This document shows positions 8,194 through 17,960 of a stretch of DNA of 64,000 bases, piece by piece. The DNA lies in NCBI RefSeq assembly GCF_036026595.1, contig NZ_JARZFX010000001.1, positions 310,001 to 374,000 of the forward strand, given 5' to 3'. The notes under the pieces were generated by a model. The model searched no databases. It saw nothing but the letters and a program-made list of their open reading frames with translations, and was not told the origin of the DNA. The position numbers and the translations under genes are program-made. This stretch comes from Virgibacillus_P tibetensis (GTDB taxonomy: Bacteria > Bacillota > Bacilli > Bacillales > Amphibacillaceae). The stretch's first letter is position 1. Every line of letters starts with the position of its first letter.

Positions 8194-9153
8194 ATGCCAG
8201 AAAACCTTACCGAGATCGATTTACAACTATCAAACCCAAGCGAAGCATTGTCATTATTTGGGACAAATGATAAGTTTTTGCATCAAATTGAAGAACAGCT
8301 GCACGTTTCCATTGTGACAAGGGGAGAACAAGTTAATGTTGCTGGGAAAACAGAAAATATTTCACTCGTACAAGATATTCTCTTAACATTGTTATCAGTT
8401 ATTCGAAAAGGGTTAACTATAACAGAAAGAGATGTTGTATACGCTGTTGATTTAGCGAAGAACGGAAAGATAAATCAATTTGAAACATTGTTTGAAGATG
8501 AAATTACTAAGAACGCGAAAGGAAAATCAATACGAGTTAAAACATTAGGTCAAAAAGGGTATATATCTGCAATAAGATCAAACGATCTTGTTTTTGGCAT
8601 TGGTCCAGCTGGTACTGGTAAAACATATTTGGCTGTAGTAATGGCTGTTCATGCTCTTAAAAACGGACAGGTTAAACGTATTATTTTGACACGGCCGGCA
8701 GTTGAGGCTGGAGAAAGTTTAGGTTTTTTACCTGGAGATTTAAAAGAAAAGGTCGATCCGTATTTACGCCCATTATATGATTCCTTGCATGATGTATTGG
8801 GCGCAGAACATACTGTAAGATTAATTGAAAGAGAGACAATTGAAATTGCGCCGTTAGCATATATGCGGGGCAGAACCCTTGATGACGCATTCGTTATTCT
8901 AGATGAAGCACAAAATACAACACCAGAGCAAATGAAAATGTTTCTAACACGTTTGGGGTTTGGATCAAAAATGGTTATAACAGGTGATATTACACAGGTT
9001 GATTTGCCTAAAGGGGTGAAATCTGGTTTACACGCTGCTAATCAGCTACTTGATTCAGTGAAAGGTATATCTTTTATTCATCTGGATCAAACCGACGTAG
9101 TGAGACATCCACTCGTACAGCGAATAATTGACGCTTATGAAAAGAGTACTTAG
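8194..9153 (+). CDS. phoH: PhoH-family ATPase (PhoH-like protein YqfE)
   Basis: A 319-residue P-loop NTPase with a KH-like N-terminal part and the PhoH core: Walker A GPAGTGKT at 137-144, Walker B VILDEAQ at 234-240, then MKMFLTRLGFGSKMVITGD. In other bacteria PhoH/YbeZ acts with YbeY and the 7TMR-HD protein in RNA metabolism and 16S rRNA maturation, and pgpH and ybeY follow here. Its AAGGAGA RBS overlaps the stop of the small upstream ORF. Confidence 0.96.
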   Translation: MPENLTEIDLQLSNPSEALSLFGTNDKFLHQIEEQLHVSIVTRGEQVNVAGKTENISLVQDILLTLLSVIRKGLTITERDVVYAVDLAKNGKINQFETLFEDEITKNAKGKSIRVKTLGQKGYISAIRSNDLVFGIGPAGTGKTYLAVVMAVHALKNGQVKRIILTRPAVEAGESLGFLPGDLKEKVDPYLRPLYDSLHDVLGAEHTVRLIERETIEIAPLAYMRGRTLDDAFVILDEAQNTTPEQMKMFLTRLGFGSKMVITGDITQVDLPKGVKSGLHAANQLLDSVKGISFIHLDQTDVVRHPLVQRIIDAYEKST

Positions 9154-9173
9154 ATTCTATGGCAGAGAAATAG

Positions 9174-9207
9174 TAAGACCCCCAAAAAATAAGTGGGTCT
9201 TATTTCT
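9174..9207 (+). terminator. hairpin between phoH and pgpH
   Basis: TAAGACCC and GGGTCTTA pair around an A-rich loop, followed by a weak TTTCTAT tail. It is probably a leaky terminator, because the downstream genes are normally cotranscribed. Confidence 0.6.
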
Positions 9208-9242
9208 ATATTCATTCTTCATTTTAAAATGGGGTGTAACGT

Positions 9243-11384
9243 ATGAAAAAGAAAATGATGTTAGTTATAAAATATATTTTCAGACCAACGAGTAAATGGT
9301 TTTCCATACTTATTCCAGTGATTGGATTAGGCATCTTTTTCTTTCTCGTTACATTGAATAATGTACATACAGAAGTATATGATATAGAACGTTTTAATAG
9401 TGCTAAGGAAACCATTCGTTCACCTATAACGATTGAAAATGAACAGGAGACTCAACGGAAAACAAGAGAAGCGGTTCAGTCGGTAGAAGACAGGTTTAGT
9501 ATTTCTGCTGAAGTAACTGAAGAACGTGAGGAATATATTGAAGAGATTTTTGATGCTATCGAAAAATTAAAGGATGAAGAATTTTTCAGTGAGAAATCTG
9601 ACATAGAAGACACTCCCGTCCCATTGACTAATCAGGAGAAGGTTCAGCGTTTACAACAAATACTCTCTTCAGAAATTAGTGAAGAAGTAAGTAACGAGGT
9701 GCTTGCACAGTTAATTGAAATACCAGATTCTGATAGAGATGAAGCAAAAAAGCTCTTTATATCATCAATAAAGAACAGTATGGAAACTGGTGTACGGACC
9801 GAGAACCTTCAAAGTGCTATATCTAACGCTAAGCAGATTATCGAGTATTCAGATATGGATACCGATACCCAGGAAGCTCTCACACAACTTACTGAATTCG
9901 CTGTAGTGGAAAACTCGTTTTTTGACGTTGAAAAGACGGCCAATGCCAGAAAAGAAGCTGCGAGCAGTGTTGAGCCGGTAGTAACCAGGGCTGGTGAGAT
10001 AATTGTAAGAGAGGGACAAACAATAACAAATGAAATCTATGAAGAGATGGCTCTGGTTGGTCTATTAGATAATCAACGTAATATGTTCCCCATCATTGGC
10101 CTCGGCTTACTTGTACTATTAATAAGTAGTGTAATAGCGTACGAGATGAACCGATTGGCGCTAATAAAAAAGCTTGATAGAGGTACGATAGTATCAATTT
10201 TTGTAATTAGTATCATTGTAATTATATTAATGAAGATTGTAAGCTTATATACAACGCAGGGGAATCAATTATTCTTAGTAGTACCAGTAGCAACAGGAGT
10301 ACTTTTAATAAAGCAATTAATTCATGAGCGAACTGCTATTATCCTTGCGGCCCTATATGCAATATTAGGTACGATTATATTCAACAACCAAATTCCAGGT
10401 TCTTTAAATGTTGAAGCCGGTATGTATTTCTTCTTCTCACAACTAGCAGGTATTTTCTTTTTAGTAAATGTGAAGGACCGCCTTGCAATCTTAAAAGCCG
10501 GTGTTGGAATGGCATTTGTTAATGCAGTTACTGTATTATTATTCTTATTTCTATCATTTGAAAAATATTCATTAAGTGATATATTTATTCAATCAGGTTT
10601 TGCAGTCACCGCAGCTTTTCTTTCGGCAGTACTTACAATCGGGTTGTTACCTTTTTTCGAAACAGGATTAGGAATTCTGTCGGATATTAAATTATTACAA
10701 TTATCCAGTCCTAACCACCCATTGTTGAAGAAACTTTTAACAGAGGCGCCAGGTACCTACCATCATTCTATTATGGTGGCTAACCTGAGTGAAACAGCAT
10801 GTGAAGCAGTTGGGGCAAATGGATTGCTTGCACGAGTTGGTGCATACTATCACGATATTGGCAAGACAGTACGTGCGTCCTATTTTATTGAGAACCAACT
10901 ATCAATTAATAATCCGCATGATGTTCTGGCACCGAAGCAAAGCGCAGAGATTATAATTAGTCATCCATATGACGGGGCTGCCATGCTAAAGAACCATCGA
11001 TTACCAAAAGAAATAATTGATATAGCTAAAGAGCACCATGGGACAACGTTACTCAAGTATTTTTACTATAAAGATAAAGATACAAATAAGCATGTAAAAG
11101 AGGAATATTACAGATATCCTGGGCCAAAGCCTCAAACCAAAGAATCAGCTATCATATGCATATGTGATTCAGTTGAAGCAGCTGTTCGTTCATTAAGAGA
11201 GCCTACCGAAGAAAAAATAGAAGAAATTGTATCATCGATTGTAAATGACCGGATGATGGATGGACAACTGGATGAAACACCGCTCACGTTAAAAGAACTA
11301 AAAATAATTCATCGTACAATATGTGATACACTTAAAGGAATCTTCCATTCGAGAATACAATATCCAATGAAGGAGGCAAAATAA
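9243..11384 (+). CDS. pgpH: cyclic-di-AMP phosphodiesterase PgpH (7TMR-HD)
   Basis: A 713-residue membrane protein. It has one N-terminal transmembrane helix (about 20-38), a long extracellular 7TMR-HDED domain rich in Glu (about 45-280), and seven transmembrane helices (about 280-480). A cytoplasmic HD hydrolase domain follows, with YHHSIM near 505, the YYHDIGK metal motif near 536, HPYDGA and KEHHGT. PgpH degrades c-di-AMP to pApA and so affects potassium uptake, osmotic balance and cell-wall homeostasis. It ends one base before ybeY begins, so the two are coupled. Confidence 0.95.
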   Translation: MKKKMMLVIKYIFRPTSKWFSILIPVIGLGIFFFLVTLNNVHTEVYDIERFNSAKETIRSPITIENEQETQRKTREAVQSVEDRFSISAEVTEEREEYIEEIFDAIEKLKDEEFFSEKSDIEDTPVPLTNQEKVQRLQQILSSEISEEVSNEVLAQLIEIPDSDRDEAKKLFISSIKNSMETGVRTENLQSAISNAKQIIEYSDMDTDTQEALTQLTEFAVVENSFFDVEKTANARKEAASSVEPVVTRAGEIIVREGQTITNEIYEEMALVGLLDNQRNMFPIIGLGLLVLLISSVIAYEMNRLALIKKLDRGTIVSIFVISIIVIILMKIVSLYTTQGNQLFLVVPVATGVLLIKQLIHERTAIILAALYAILGTIIFNNQIPGSLNVEAGMYFFFSQLAGIFFLVNVKDRLAILKAGVGMAFVNAVTVLLFLFLSFEKYSLSDIFIQSGFAVTAAFLSAVLTIGLLPFFETGLGILSDIKLLQLSSPNHPLLKKLLTEAPGTYHHSIMVANLSETACEAVGANGLLARVGAYYHDIGKTVRASYFIENQLSINNPHDVLAPKQSAEIIISHPYDGAAMLKNHRLPKEIIDIAKEHHGTTLLKYFYYKDKDTNKHVKEEYYRYPGPKPQTKESAIICICDSVEAAVRSLREPTEEKIEEIVSSIVNDRMMDGQLDETPLTLKELKIIHRTICDTLKGIFHSRIQYPMKEAK

Positions 11385-11849
11385 ATGTTTATAGACTTTC
11401 ACGATCAGACGAGGTCAGTCCCGACTGAACACATTGATCTACTTCAACGTTTACTTATTTTTGCTGCAGAGAAAGAAGGTATTTCGAAAGAGGCTGAAGT
11501 TTCTATTAATTTTGTAGATAATGACGAAATACAAGAGTTGAATCGTAATTATAGGCAAAAAGACGAGCCAACTGATGTAATCTCATTTGCGCTTCAGGAG
11601 CCTGTGGAAGGAGAAATAGAAATAATTGGTGAGGAACTGCCTTTGGCTCTAGGGGATATTGTAATATCAGTGGATAAGGCTGTAGAACAAGCAGCGGATT
11701 ATAATCATTCCTACGAAAGAGAATTGTCCTTTTTAACCATTCATGGGTTTCTTCATTTATTAGGATATGATCATATTAATAAAGAGGATGAAGAAGAAAT
11801 GTTAAAAAGGCAAGAAACTATACTAGGTGAATTTGGAATTGAAAGGTAA
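11385..11849 (+). CDS. ybeY: endoribonuclease/rRNA maturation factor YbeY
   Basis: A 154-residue UPF0054 metalloprotein with the zinc motif HGFLHLLGYDH (H120, H124, H130) and NRNYRxKDxPTDVISFAL upstream. It is needed for 16S rRNA 3' end maturation and ribosome quality control. The AAGGAGG RBS lies inside the end of pgpH, and the 3' end overlaps dgkA. The order phoH-pgpH-ybeY-dgkA-era is the standard firmicute arrangement. Confidence 0.96.
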   Translation: MFIDFHDQTRSVPTEHIDLLQRLLIFAAEKEGISKEAEVSINFVDNDEIQELNRNYRQKDEPTDVISFALQEPVEGEIEIIGEELPLALGDIVISVDKAVEQAADYNHSYERELSFLTIHGFLHLLGYDHINKEDEEEMLKRQETILGEFGIER

Positions 11850-12201
11850 TAAAAGATCCATTGGATTTACCCATGCATGGAATGGTATTAAGGAGGTTGC
11901 CAGAACAGAGAGGAATTTTCGAATTCATCTCCTAGCAACTTTACTTGTTTTTGCAGCGGGAATAGTCTTTAAATTAACAGTAACAGAATGGTTAATTATT
12001 GTACTGGCTGTTGGATTAGTGTTAGTAGCTGAAATAACAAACACTGCTATCGAAAAAATGATGGACTACCTTAAACCAGGTCTGCATCCATCTGCAAAAG
12101 TTATTAAGGACATCGCAGCCGGTGCTGTTTTAGTAGCAGCTGTTACTTCGTTAATCTTAGGCATTCTAATTTTTCTGCCTAAATTATATTCAATTTTTTA
12201 A
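11839..12201 (+). CDS. dgkA: undecaprenol kinase DgkA (diacylglycerol kinase family)
   Basis: A small integral membrane kinase with three helices. The signature ARTERNFRIH is followed by EITNTAIEKMMD and KDIAAGAVL, the active-site regions of the DgkA fold. In Gram-positives this enzyme phosphorylates undecaprenol for carrier-lipid recycling. The start is uncertain: TTG at 11839 (120 aa) has AGGTGA 8 bases upstream, while GTG at 11827 (124 aa) lacks a placed RBS. Both overlap the end of ybeY. In B. subtilis cdd comes next, but here a terminator and then era follow. Confidence 0.9.
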   Translation: MKGNKRSIGFTHAWNGIKEVARTERNFRIHLLATLLVFAAGIVFKLTVTEWLIIVLAVGLVLVAEITNTAIEKMMDYLKPGLHPSAKVIKDIAAGAVLVAAVTSLILGILIFLPKLYSIF

Positions 12202-12226
12202 AGTCCTTACAGGGACTTTTTTTTAT
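12200..12226 (+). terminator. terminator after dgkA
   Basis: AAAGTCC / GGGACTTT hairpin with a short loop and eight T. The remaining 225 bases before era are AT-rich; a candidate -10 TATAGT lies at 12408 without a clear -35. Confidence 0.88.
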
Positions 12227-12451
12227 CTCTGATTAACATGCAGTCATACATCTCTCTCCTCAATGCAAAAACAAGACTCCGAGAGAGAATGTATTTAATA
12301 TGCACGGAATGTTATTATAAGGTTAAAGAATTAACATTATGTGGTATTTTAAAGAACAAAGGAATATTTTTAAAGGTTTTGTCGATTACATGAAAGTAGA
12401 TAGTATTTATAGTATTATAAAATATAAGAAAAACGTCACGGAGGAAACAAC

Positions 12452-13357
12452 ATGGAAAATAATGAGTTTAAATCAGGTTTTGTAGCAATTATTGGAAGAC
12501 CTAATGTAGGTAAGTCAACTTTTATGAACCAGGTTATAGGACAAAAAATTGCTATAATGAGTGATAAAGCGCAAACAACAAGAAATAAAATTCAGGGCGT
12601 GTTAACACAGGATGATTCACAAATAATATTTATTGATACACCAGGCATCCATAAACCAAAGCATCGTTTAGGTGACTTTATGGTAAAAGCAGCAGTAAAT
12701 AGTTTAAATGAAGTAGATGCTGTGTTATTTATGATTGATGCAAAAGATGGTTATGGGAGAGGGGATCAGTATATACTTGATCTTTTACAACGAGTGAAAA
12801 GCCCTGTATATCTGATTATAAACAAAATAGACTTAATTCATCCAGATGATTTATTTCCATTGATTGATCGATACAAGGACAAACTTAAGTTTGAGGAAGT
12901 TATACCTATTTCTGCCTTAGAAGGAAATAATGTGACGCATTTACTTGATTTATTAAAAACAAAGCTGCCAGAAGGACCGCAATATTATCCTGAGGATCAG
13001 GTAACGGATCATCCAGAGAGATTTATCATAAGTGAATTAATAAGAGAGAAGGTTTTACAGTTAACAAGAGAAGAAATACCTCATTCCATTGCAGTAGTAA
13101 TTGAAAATATTGAAAAAAGGGATTCTCAATCAGTATTAATTCAAGCAACAATAGTGACGGAAAGAAAAACCCAAAAAGGAATATTGATTGGAAAACAAGG
13201 AAGCATGTTAAAAAATATTGGTAAAAACGCACGCAAGGATATTGAAGCATTACTAGGTACAAAAATTTACTTAGAACTGTGGATAAAGGTCAAGAAAGAC
13301 TGGAGAAATAAAGAAAGCCAACTACATGAATACGGGTTTCGAAGTGACGAATATTAA
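12452..13357 (+). CDS. era: GTPase Era
   Basis: A 301-residue ribosome-assembly GTPase. It has G1 GRPNVGKS at 15-22, DTPG at 62-65, NKID at 124-127 and SALEG for G5, then a C-terminal KH domain with GKQG at 247-250 that binds the 3' end of 16S rRNA. The length matches B. subtilis Era. It is preceded by CACGGAGG, and yqzL and recO follow in the same direction. It acts with YbeY and PhoH in small-subunit maturation, consistent with the neighbourhood. Confidence 0.97.
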   Translation: MENNEFKSGFVAIIGRPNVGKSTFMNQVIGQKIAIMSDKAQTTRNKIQGVLTQDDSQIIFIDTPGIHKPKHRLGDFMVKAAVNSLNEVDAVLFMIDAKDGYGRGDQYILDLLQRVKSPVYLIINKIDLIHPDDLFPLIDRYKDKLKFEEVIPISALEGNNVTHLLDLLKTKLPEGPQYYPEDQVTDHPERFIISELIREKVLQLTREEIPHSIAVVIENIEKRDSQSVLIQATIVTERKTQKGILIGKQGSMLKNIGKNARKDIEALLGTKIYLELWIKVKKDWRNKESQLHEYGFRSDEY

Positions 13358-13453
13358 ACATGGTAAATTTTTATACTAATTGTTTGAGGTCAGGGTGGTC
13401 ATTCTATGTAGTAAGTTACATTTTCAAACATTAAAGAAAGGGTGGGGTTTCTT

Positions 13454-13600
13454 GTGGTAGATTTAACCTGGAGAATATTCAGTCAAACGGGAAACATTGA
13501 AACCTATTTATTAATGAAAGAATTGGAAAATGAACCAAATTCAGATGAGCATGGACAAAGTGTTATAGAAGAGATTTCACCTTTAGACACCAAAATTTAA
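13454..13600 (+). CDS. yqzL: YqzL family small protein
   Basis: A 48-residue ORF starting at GTG behind GGGTGGGG. The N-terminal half, with DLTWRIFSQTGNIETYLLMKE, is the recognisable YqzL motif; the tail is acidic. YqzL lies between era and recO in Bacillaceae, exactly as here. Its function is unknown. Confidence 0.85.
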   Translation: MVDLTWRIFSQTGNIETYLLMKELENEPNSDEHGQSVIEEISPLDTKI

Positions 13601-13690
13601 TCAGAAGGGAACCGATGCTCTTTTGTAGAGAGACAGAGGTTTAAATGTATATCTATTTTATTAGAACTGTGATTAAAAAGGGTGAACTGT

Positions 13691-14434
13691 TTGCTGGAAA
13701 AAATAGATGGAATAATTATAAAAACGCAAGATTATGGTGAGACACATAAGATAGTAACGATATTCAGTAAGAAGCTAGGGAAATTTACAGCACTGGCAAG
13801 AGGTGCAAAAAAGCCTAAAAGTAGAATGGCTGCAGTAACGCAGCCATTCATCTATGGTGAGTTTTTTGTATACGTTAATCGCGGATTAAGCACCATTCAG
13901 CAGGGGGAAATGATCCATTCCTTCAGACCAATCCGTGAAGATATTATAAAAACTGCCTATACTGCTTATATTACAGAATTAACCGACAAGTTAGTTGATA
14001 TGCAAAGTCCGGATATCTTTTTATATGAAGAGCTTTATGAAACCATGTCCTGGATAGAAAAAAATGAGGATGCAGAGATCCCCGTTATGATGTATGAATT
14101 TAAACTATATGCAAAAGGTGGATTCTCTCCAACTGTTGACAAATGTGTTAACTGTGGAAATTCAACCCAGTTAATAGCTTTTTCAATTACAGAAGGCGGT
14201 TTATTATGTAACCGATGCAGGAGTATAGATCAGGGAGCATTTAACTTACCCACTTCAATGATAAAATTATTATATGTATTTTCCACTTTACAACTTAACA
14301 GAATCGGCACTATTTCTGTGAAACAGGAAAACAAGAAATTACTTCGCCAGTTGATGGACGCGTATTATGATAAATATGGCGGATATCATTTGAAATCGAG
14401 GAAATTTTTAAACCAGCTGGACCTTTTAAAATAA
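13691..14434 (+). CDS. recO: DNA repair protein RecO
   Basis: A recombination mediator that loads RecA on SSB-coated single strands together with RecR. From the TTG at 13691 the 247-residue product starts MLEKIDGIIIKTQDYGETHK, an OB-fold N-terminus. A zinc finger follows with C142, C145, C163 and C166, then a helical C-terminus. AAGGGTGAA at 13678-13686 is well placed for this TTG; the GTG at 13682 lies inside that RBS and would add MNC. It is followed by the glyQS leader. Confidence 0.94.
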   Translation: MLEKIDGIIIKTQDYGETHKIVTIFSKKLGKFTALARGAKKPKSRMAAVTQPFIYGEFFVYVNRGLSTIQQGEMIHSFRPIREDIIKTAYTAYITELTDKLVDMQSPDIFLYEELYETMSWIEKNEDAEIPVMMYEFKLYAKGGFSPTVDKCVNCGNSTQLIAFSITEGGLLCNRCRSIDQGAFNLPTSMIKLLYVFSTLQLNRIGTISVKQENKKLLRQLMDAYYDKYGGYHLKSRKFLNQLDLLK

Positions 14435-14510
14435 GAGGCATTAATTGACAGCTTAAATCAGATAACGTATTATTTTACATATTGAAATAATTAATAACCT
14501 GATTGCTAAG

Positions 14511-14710
14511 AAAGAGAATAGTACTTAGTTGAATTCTATTTATAGCGAGCCTGGAATAGTGAGAGCTGGGTAATAGAACAACAAGGAATGGCACTCTTGA
14601 GCATGGATATAAAGTGGCTCTATACAATTTTTTAGAGCAAGTAGGGTGGAACCGCGGCTAGAACCCGTCCCTATGTCTATACAGTATAGACATAGGGACG
14701 GGTTTTTATT
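14511..14710 (+). promoter_or_regulatory. T-box leader of glyQS (glycine specifier)
   Basis: The base of stem I pairs AAGAG (14512-14516) with CTCTT (14594-14598). Just inside it are AGTA (14520-14523) and, on the other side, the specifier GGC at 14590-14592 followed by A, which reads a glycine codon. The T-box AGGGTGGAACCGCGG begins at 14643. A long terminator stem lies at 14662-14708 with a T-run. Uncharged tRNA-Gly should pair with the specifier and the UGG of the T-box and stabilise the antiterminator, letting glyQS be expressed. Confidence 0.93.
14662..14708 (+). terminator. T-box regulated terminator
   Basis: A stem of about 20 bp running from AACCCGTCCC to GGGACGGGTT with a 2-base AG apex, followed by TTTATT, 35 bases before glyQ. 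Confidence 0.9.
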
Positions 14711-14742
14711 ATTTTAAAAAATTCATGGAGGCTATGTAAATT

Positions 14743-15621
14743 ATGAACATACAGGAAATGATTCTAACACTGCAAAAGCATTGGTCAGAAGAAAACTGCA
14801 TTATTATGCAAGCATACGATGTTGAAAAAGGAGCAGGAACAATGTCACCAATGACTCTTCTGAGAAGTCTTGGTCCGGAGCCATGGAACGTTGCTTACGT
14901 TGAACCTTCAAGAAGACCTGCTGATGGTCGTTATGGAAAAAACCCCAATCGGTTGTATCAGCATCATCAGTTTCAAGTCATTATGAAACCTTCACCTGAA
15001 AACATACAGGAGCTATATTTAGAATCCTTGAAAAAGCTTGGGATTGATCCATTAAAGCATGATATTCGATTCGTTGAAGATAACTGGGAAAACCCAACAT
15101 TAGGTGCAGCCGGATTAGGGTGGGAGATTTGGTTAGATGGCATGGAAATAACCCAGTTCACTTATTTTCAGCAAATTGGCGGTTTGGAAGCATCACCTGT
15201 GACTGTAGAATTGACGTATGGATTAGAACGCCTTGCCTCATACATACAAGATAAAGATAATGTATTCGATTTGGAATGGACAAAAGGCGTTACTGTTCGA
15301 GATATCTTTTTTCAACCAGAATACGAGCATTCTAAGTACACTTTTGAAGAATCCAACACTAATATGTTGTTCCAGTTGTTTTCAATGTATGAGCAAGAGG
15401 CAAAAGCAACAATGGAAAAAGGCTTGGTTTTCCCATCTTATGATTACGTACTGAAATGTTCACACACCTTCAATTTACTAGATGCTAGAGGGGTGATATC
15501 GGTGACAGAGCGAACTGGCTATATATCGAGAATTCGTAACTTAGCTAGAAATATTTCAAAAGCATATGTTGCCGAAAGAGAACGACTGGGCTTTCCACTG
15601 TTGAATAAGGAGGAAAAATAA
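14743..15621 (+). CDS. glyQ: glycyl-tRNA synthetase alpha subunit
   Basis: A 292-residue catalytic alpha subunit of the bacterial alpha2beta2 GlyRS. It opens with MNIQEMILTLQKHWSEENC and has GAGTMSPMT, EPSRRPADGRYGKNPNRL, WENPTLGAAGLGWEIWLDG and ASYIQDK, the family's class II aminoacylation motifs. It ends as TAATG overlapping glyS, so the subunits are translationally coupled. It is controlled by the glycine T-box upstream. Confidence 0.97.
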   Translation: MNIQEMILTLQKHWSEENCIIMQAYDVEKGAGTMSPMTLLRSLGPEPWNVAYVEPSRRPADGRYGKNPNRLYQHHQFQVIMKPSPENIQELYLESLKKLGIDPLKHDIRFVEDNWENPTLGAAGLGWEIWLDGMEITQFTYFQQIGGLEASPVTVELTYGLERLASYIQDKDNVFDLEWTKGVTVRDIFFQPEYEHSKYTFEESNTNMLFQLFSMYEQEAKATMEKGLVFPSYDYVLKCSHTFNLLDARGVISVTERTGYISRIRNLARNISKAYVAERERLGFPLLNKEEK

Positions 15622-17705
15622 TGGCTAAGGATGTATTATTTGAAATAGGATTGGAAGAATTACCAGCACGATTTATAGATGATGCAGAAAAGCAGTTAAA
15701 TGTCAAAACAGAAGCTTGGTTAAGGGAATTACGTATTTCTTATAATTCGATAACTACTTTTTCAACGCCTAGGCGACTAACTGTATTAATAGAAGGGATG
15801 GCTGAAGAACAAACCACCATTGAAGAAGAAGCCAAGGGTCCCGCGGAAAAGATTGCAAAAGACACGGATGGGAATTGGTCAAAAGCAGCTGTAGGCTTCA
15901 CAAAAGGTCAAGGTAAAACGGTGGAAGATATTTATACAAAAGATTTAAAAGGAATTACATATATTTTTGTTAGAAAATATATTGATGGTAAACCTACGTT
16001 TGATTTATTGCCACAATTTAAAACGATTATTGAATCGATACAATTCGGGAAAAATATGCGATGGGGTGAAGAGACTCTAAGATATGCCAGACCAATACGC
16101 TGGCTTGTGGCTCTATATGGTGAAAAGGTAATTCCTATTAAGATTGCTGGTGTAGGCACAAGCAATCTAACTTTTGGACACCGATTTTTGGGATCTGAAT
16201 TCAACTTAAGCAAACCGAAAGATTATCAGCGTAAGCTGTATGAAAATTTTGTGATCGTTGATCCTGGGGCGCGAGAACATCTAATAATAAAAGGCATTAA
16301 AGACATCGAAGAAAAGAATAGTTATCTAATTCCAATAGATAAAGACTTATTGGATGAGGTACGAAATCTTGTTGAGTATCCAACTGTTTTTATTGGTTCT
16401 TTTGAGCAACAGTTTTTAAAGCTGCCGCCGGAAATACTTATAACCTCTATGAAAGAACACCAAAGGTACTTTCCTGTGAAGTCTAGGGAAGGAGAGCTAT
16501 TACCTTATTTCATTGGTGTTCGAAATGGAGATAATTATGAAATTAACACTGTAATTAGAGGAAATGAGAAGGTGTTACATGCACGGTTGTCTGATGCTGA
16601 ATTCTTCTATGAGGAAGATCAGAAGCACTCGATTGATCACTATAACGGGAAATTAGAACGAGTTGTTTTCCAGGAAAAACTTGGGACAATTAGTGACAAA
16701 GTTAAACGAATTGGTCATATTACCAATCAAGTCACAAAATTGTTGAATTTAGATGCAGCTACTTCTTCTCTTGCTGCAAGAACTGCAGCAATCTGTAAGT
16801 TTGATCTAGTAACTAATATGGTGAATGAATTTACAGAATTACAAGGAGTAATTGGTGAAAAGTATGCACGGGTATTTGGTGAAGATGAAGCAGTGGCAAA
16901 TGGAATTAGAGAGCATTATTTACCGAAGCAGGCCAATGGTGTATTACCTGTGTCGACAGTAGGGTCTGTTGTAAGTATTGCAGATAAATTAGATACGATT
17001 GTAGGATGCATTTCAGTCGGGTTGACTCCAACAGGATCACAGGACCCATACGGTTTGCGACGACAAGCTGCTGGTATTTTAAGAATAATGAATAATGAAA
17101 AATGGAATGTCACTATGGAAGATTTATTGGAAATTACGCAAGAGTTGTATCGTACACTTCGAATCGACCAAATCGATCATAAGCAAATAAAAAAGGAACT
17201 TACCGACTTCTTTAAATTACGCGCAACATATTTATTAAAAGAAATGTCTATTGAACAGGATATAATACAGGCTGTCTTTCATAAGGAAATTGGGAGAGTG
17301 GATTATGCAATGTCAAAAGCAGCCACTTTATCGGAAATAAGGAATGATAGTAGTTTTAAATCTGTTCAGGAAGCACTGGTCCGAATTTTGAATCTAAGTA
17401 ATAATACACAGCAAACCAATGTTAACCCTGACTTGCTTGAAACGGATTCAGAGGTGTTTCTGTATAAGAGATATTTAACCGTTACAGAGGAATATAAGAC
17501 AGCCAAAAAAGAGTTGAAGTCTGCAATGGCATTGACAAATATAGGAGAACTTTCTGAGCCGATTCATGATTTTTTTGAACATAATATGGTTATGGCAGAG
17601 AGTGAGCAGATACGTAATAATCGGATAGCATTAGTGAATTCTATTGCTATGTTAATTCTTGATTATGCTGATTTAAGAAAAATTGAATGGAAACAGCATT
17701 TTTAA
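15621..17705 (+). CDS. glyS: glycyl-tRNA synthetase beta subunit
   Basis: A 694-residue beta subunit beginning MAKDVLFEIGLEELPARFI. It contains the B3/B4-like and HD-like regions (KYARVFGEDEAVANGIREHY, GSQDPYGLRRQAAGILRI) and a C-terminal DALR anticodon-binding domain. It provides tRNA-Gly recognition for GlyQ. Its start overlaps the glyQ stop by one base. No terminator is obvious in the 255 bases before ccpN, which hold only AT-rich sequence. Confidence 0.97.
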   Translation: MAKDVLFEIGLEELPARFIDDAEKQLNVKTEAWLRELRISYNSITTFSTPRRLTVLIEGMAEEQTTIEEEAKGPAEKIAKDTDGNWSKAAVGFTKGQGKTVEDIYTKDLKGITYIFVRKYIDGKPTFDLLPQFKTIIESIQFGKNMRWGEETLRYARPIRWLVALYGEKVIPIKIAGVGTSNLTFGHRFLGSEFNLSKPKDYQRKLYENFVIVDPGAREHLIIKGIKDIEEKNSYLIPIDKDLLDEVRNLVEYPTVFIGSFEQQFLKLPPEILITSMKEHQRYFPVKSREGELLPYFIGVRNGDNYEINTVIRGNEKVLHARLSDAEFFYEEDQKHSIDHYNGKLERVVFQEKLGTISDKVKRIGHITNQVTKLLNLDAATSSLAARTAAICKFDLVTNMVNEFTELQGVIGEKYARVFGEDEAVANGIREHYLPKQANGVLPVSTVGSVVSIADKLDTIVGCISVGLTPTGSQDPYGLRRQAAGILRIMNNEKWNVTMEDLLEITQELYRTLRIDQIDHKQIKKELTDFFKLRATYLLKEMSIEQDIIQAVFHKEIGRVDYAMSKAATLSEIRNDSSFKSVQEALVRILNLSNNTQQTNVNPDLLETDSEVFLYKRYLTVTEEYKTAKKELKSAMALTNIGELSEPIHDFFEHNMVMAESEQIRNNRIALVNSIAMLILDYADLRKIEWKQHF

Positions 17706-17960
17706 TCAAAGCAGCCAGGTAACCCAAAAGTTAACTGTTTCTCTTGCTATCAATATCTAATAAAAACTTGTTGTACTCAACTGGATCCCAGAATATTTAT
17801 TAGAGTAATAAGCAGCCACTGGATCATGATATACAGTCTGCGTCTTAACTTTATTAAAGCATGCTTTATTTCTTTAAGTATAACGGAATTTTCTTTTTGA
17901 TTGGAAATAGTCTATAATATTAAGGAATAGTATGTCATATTTGCTCCGGGTGGTGAGAAA

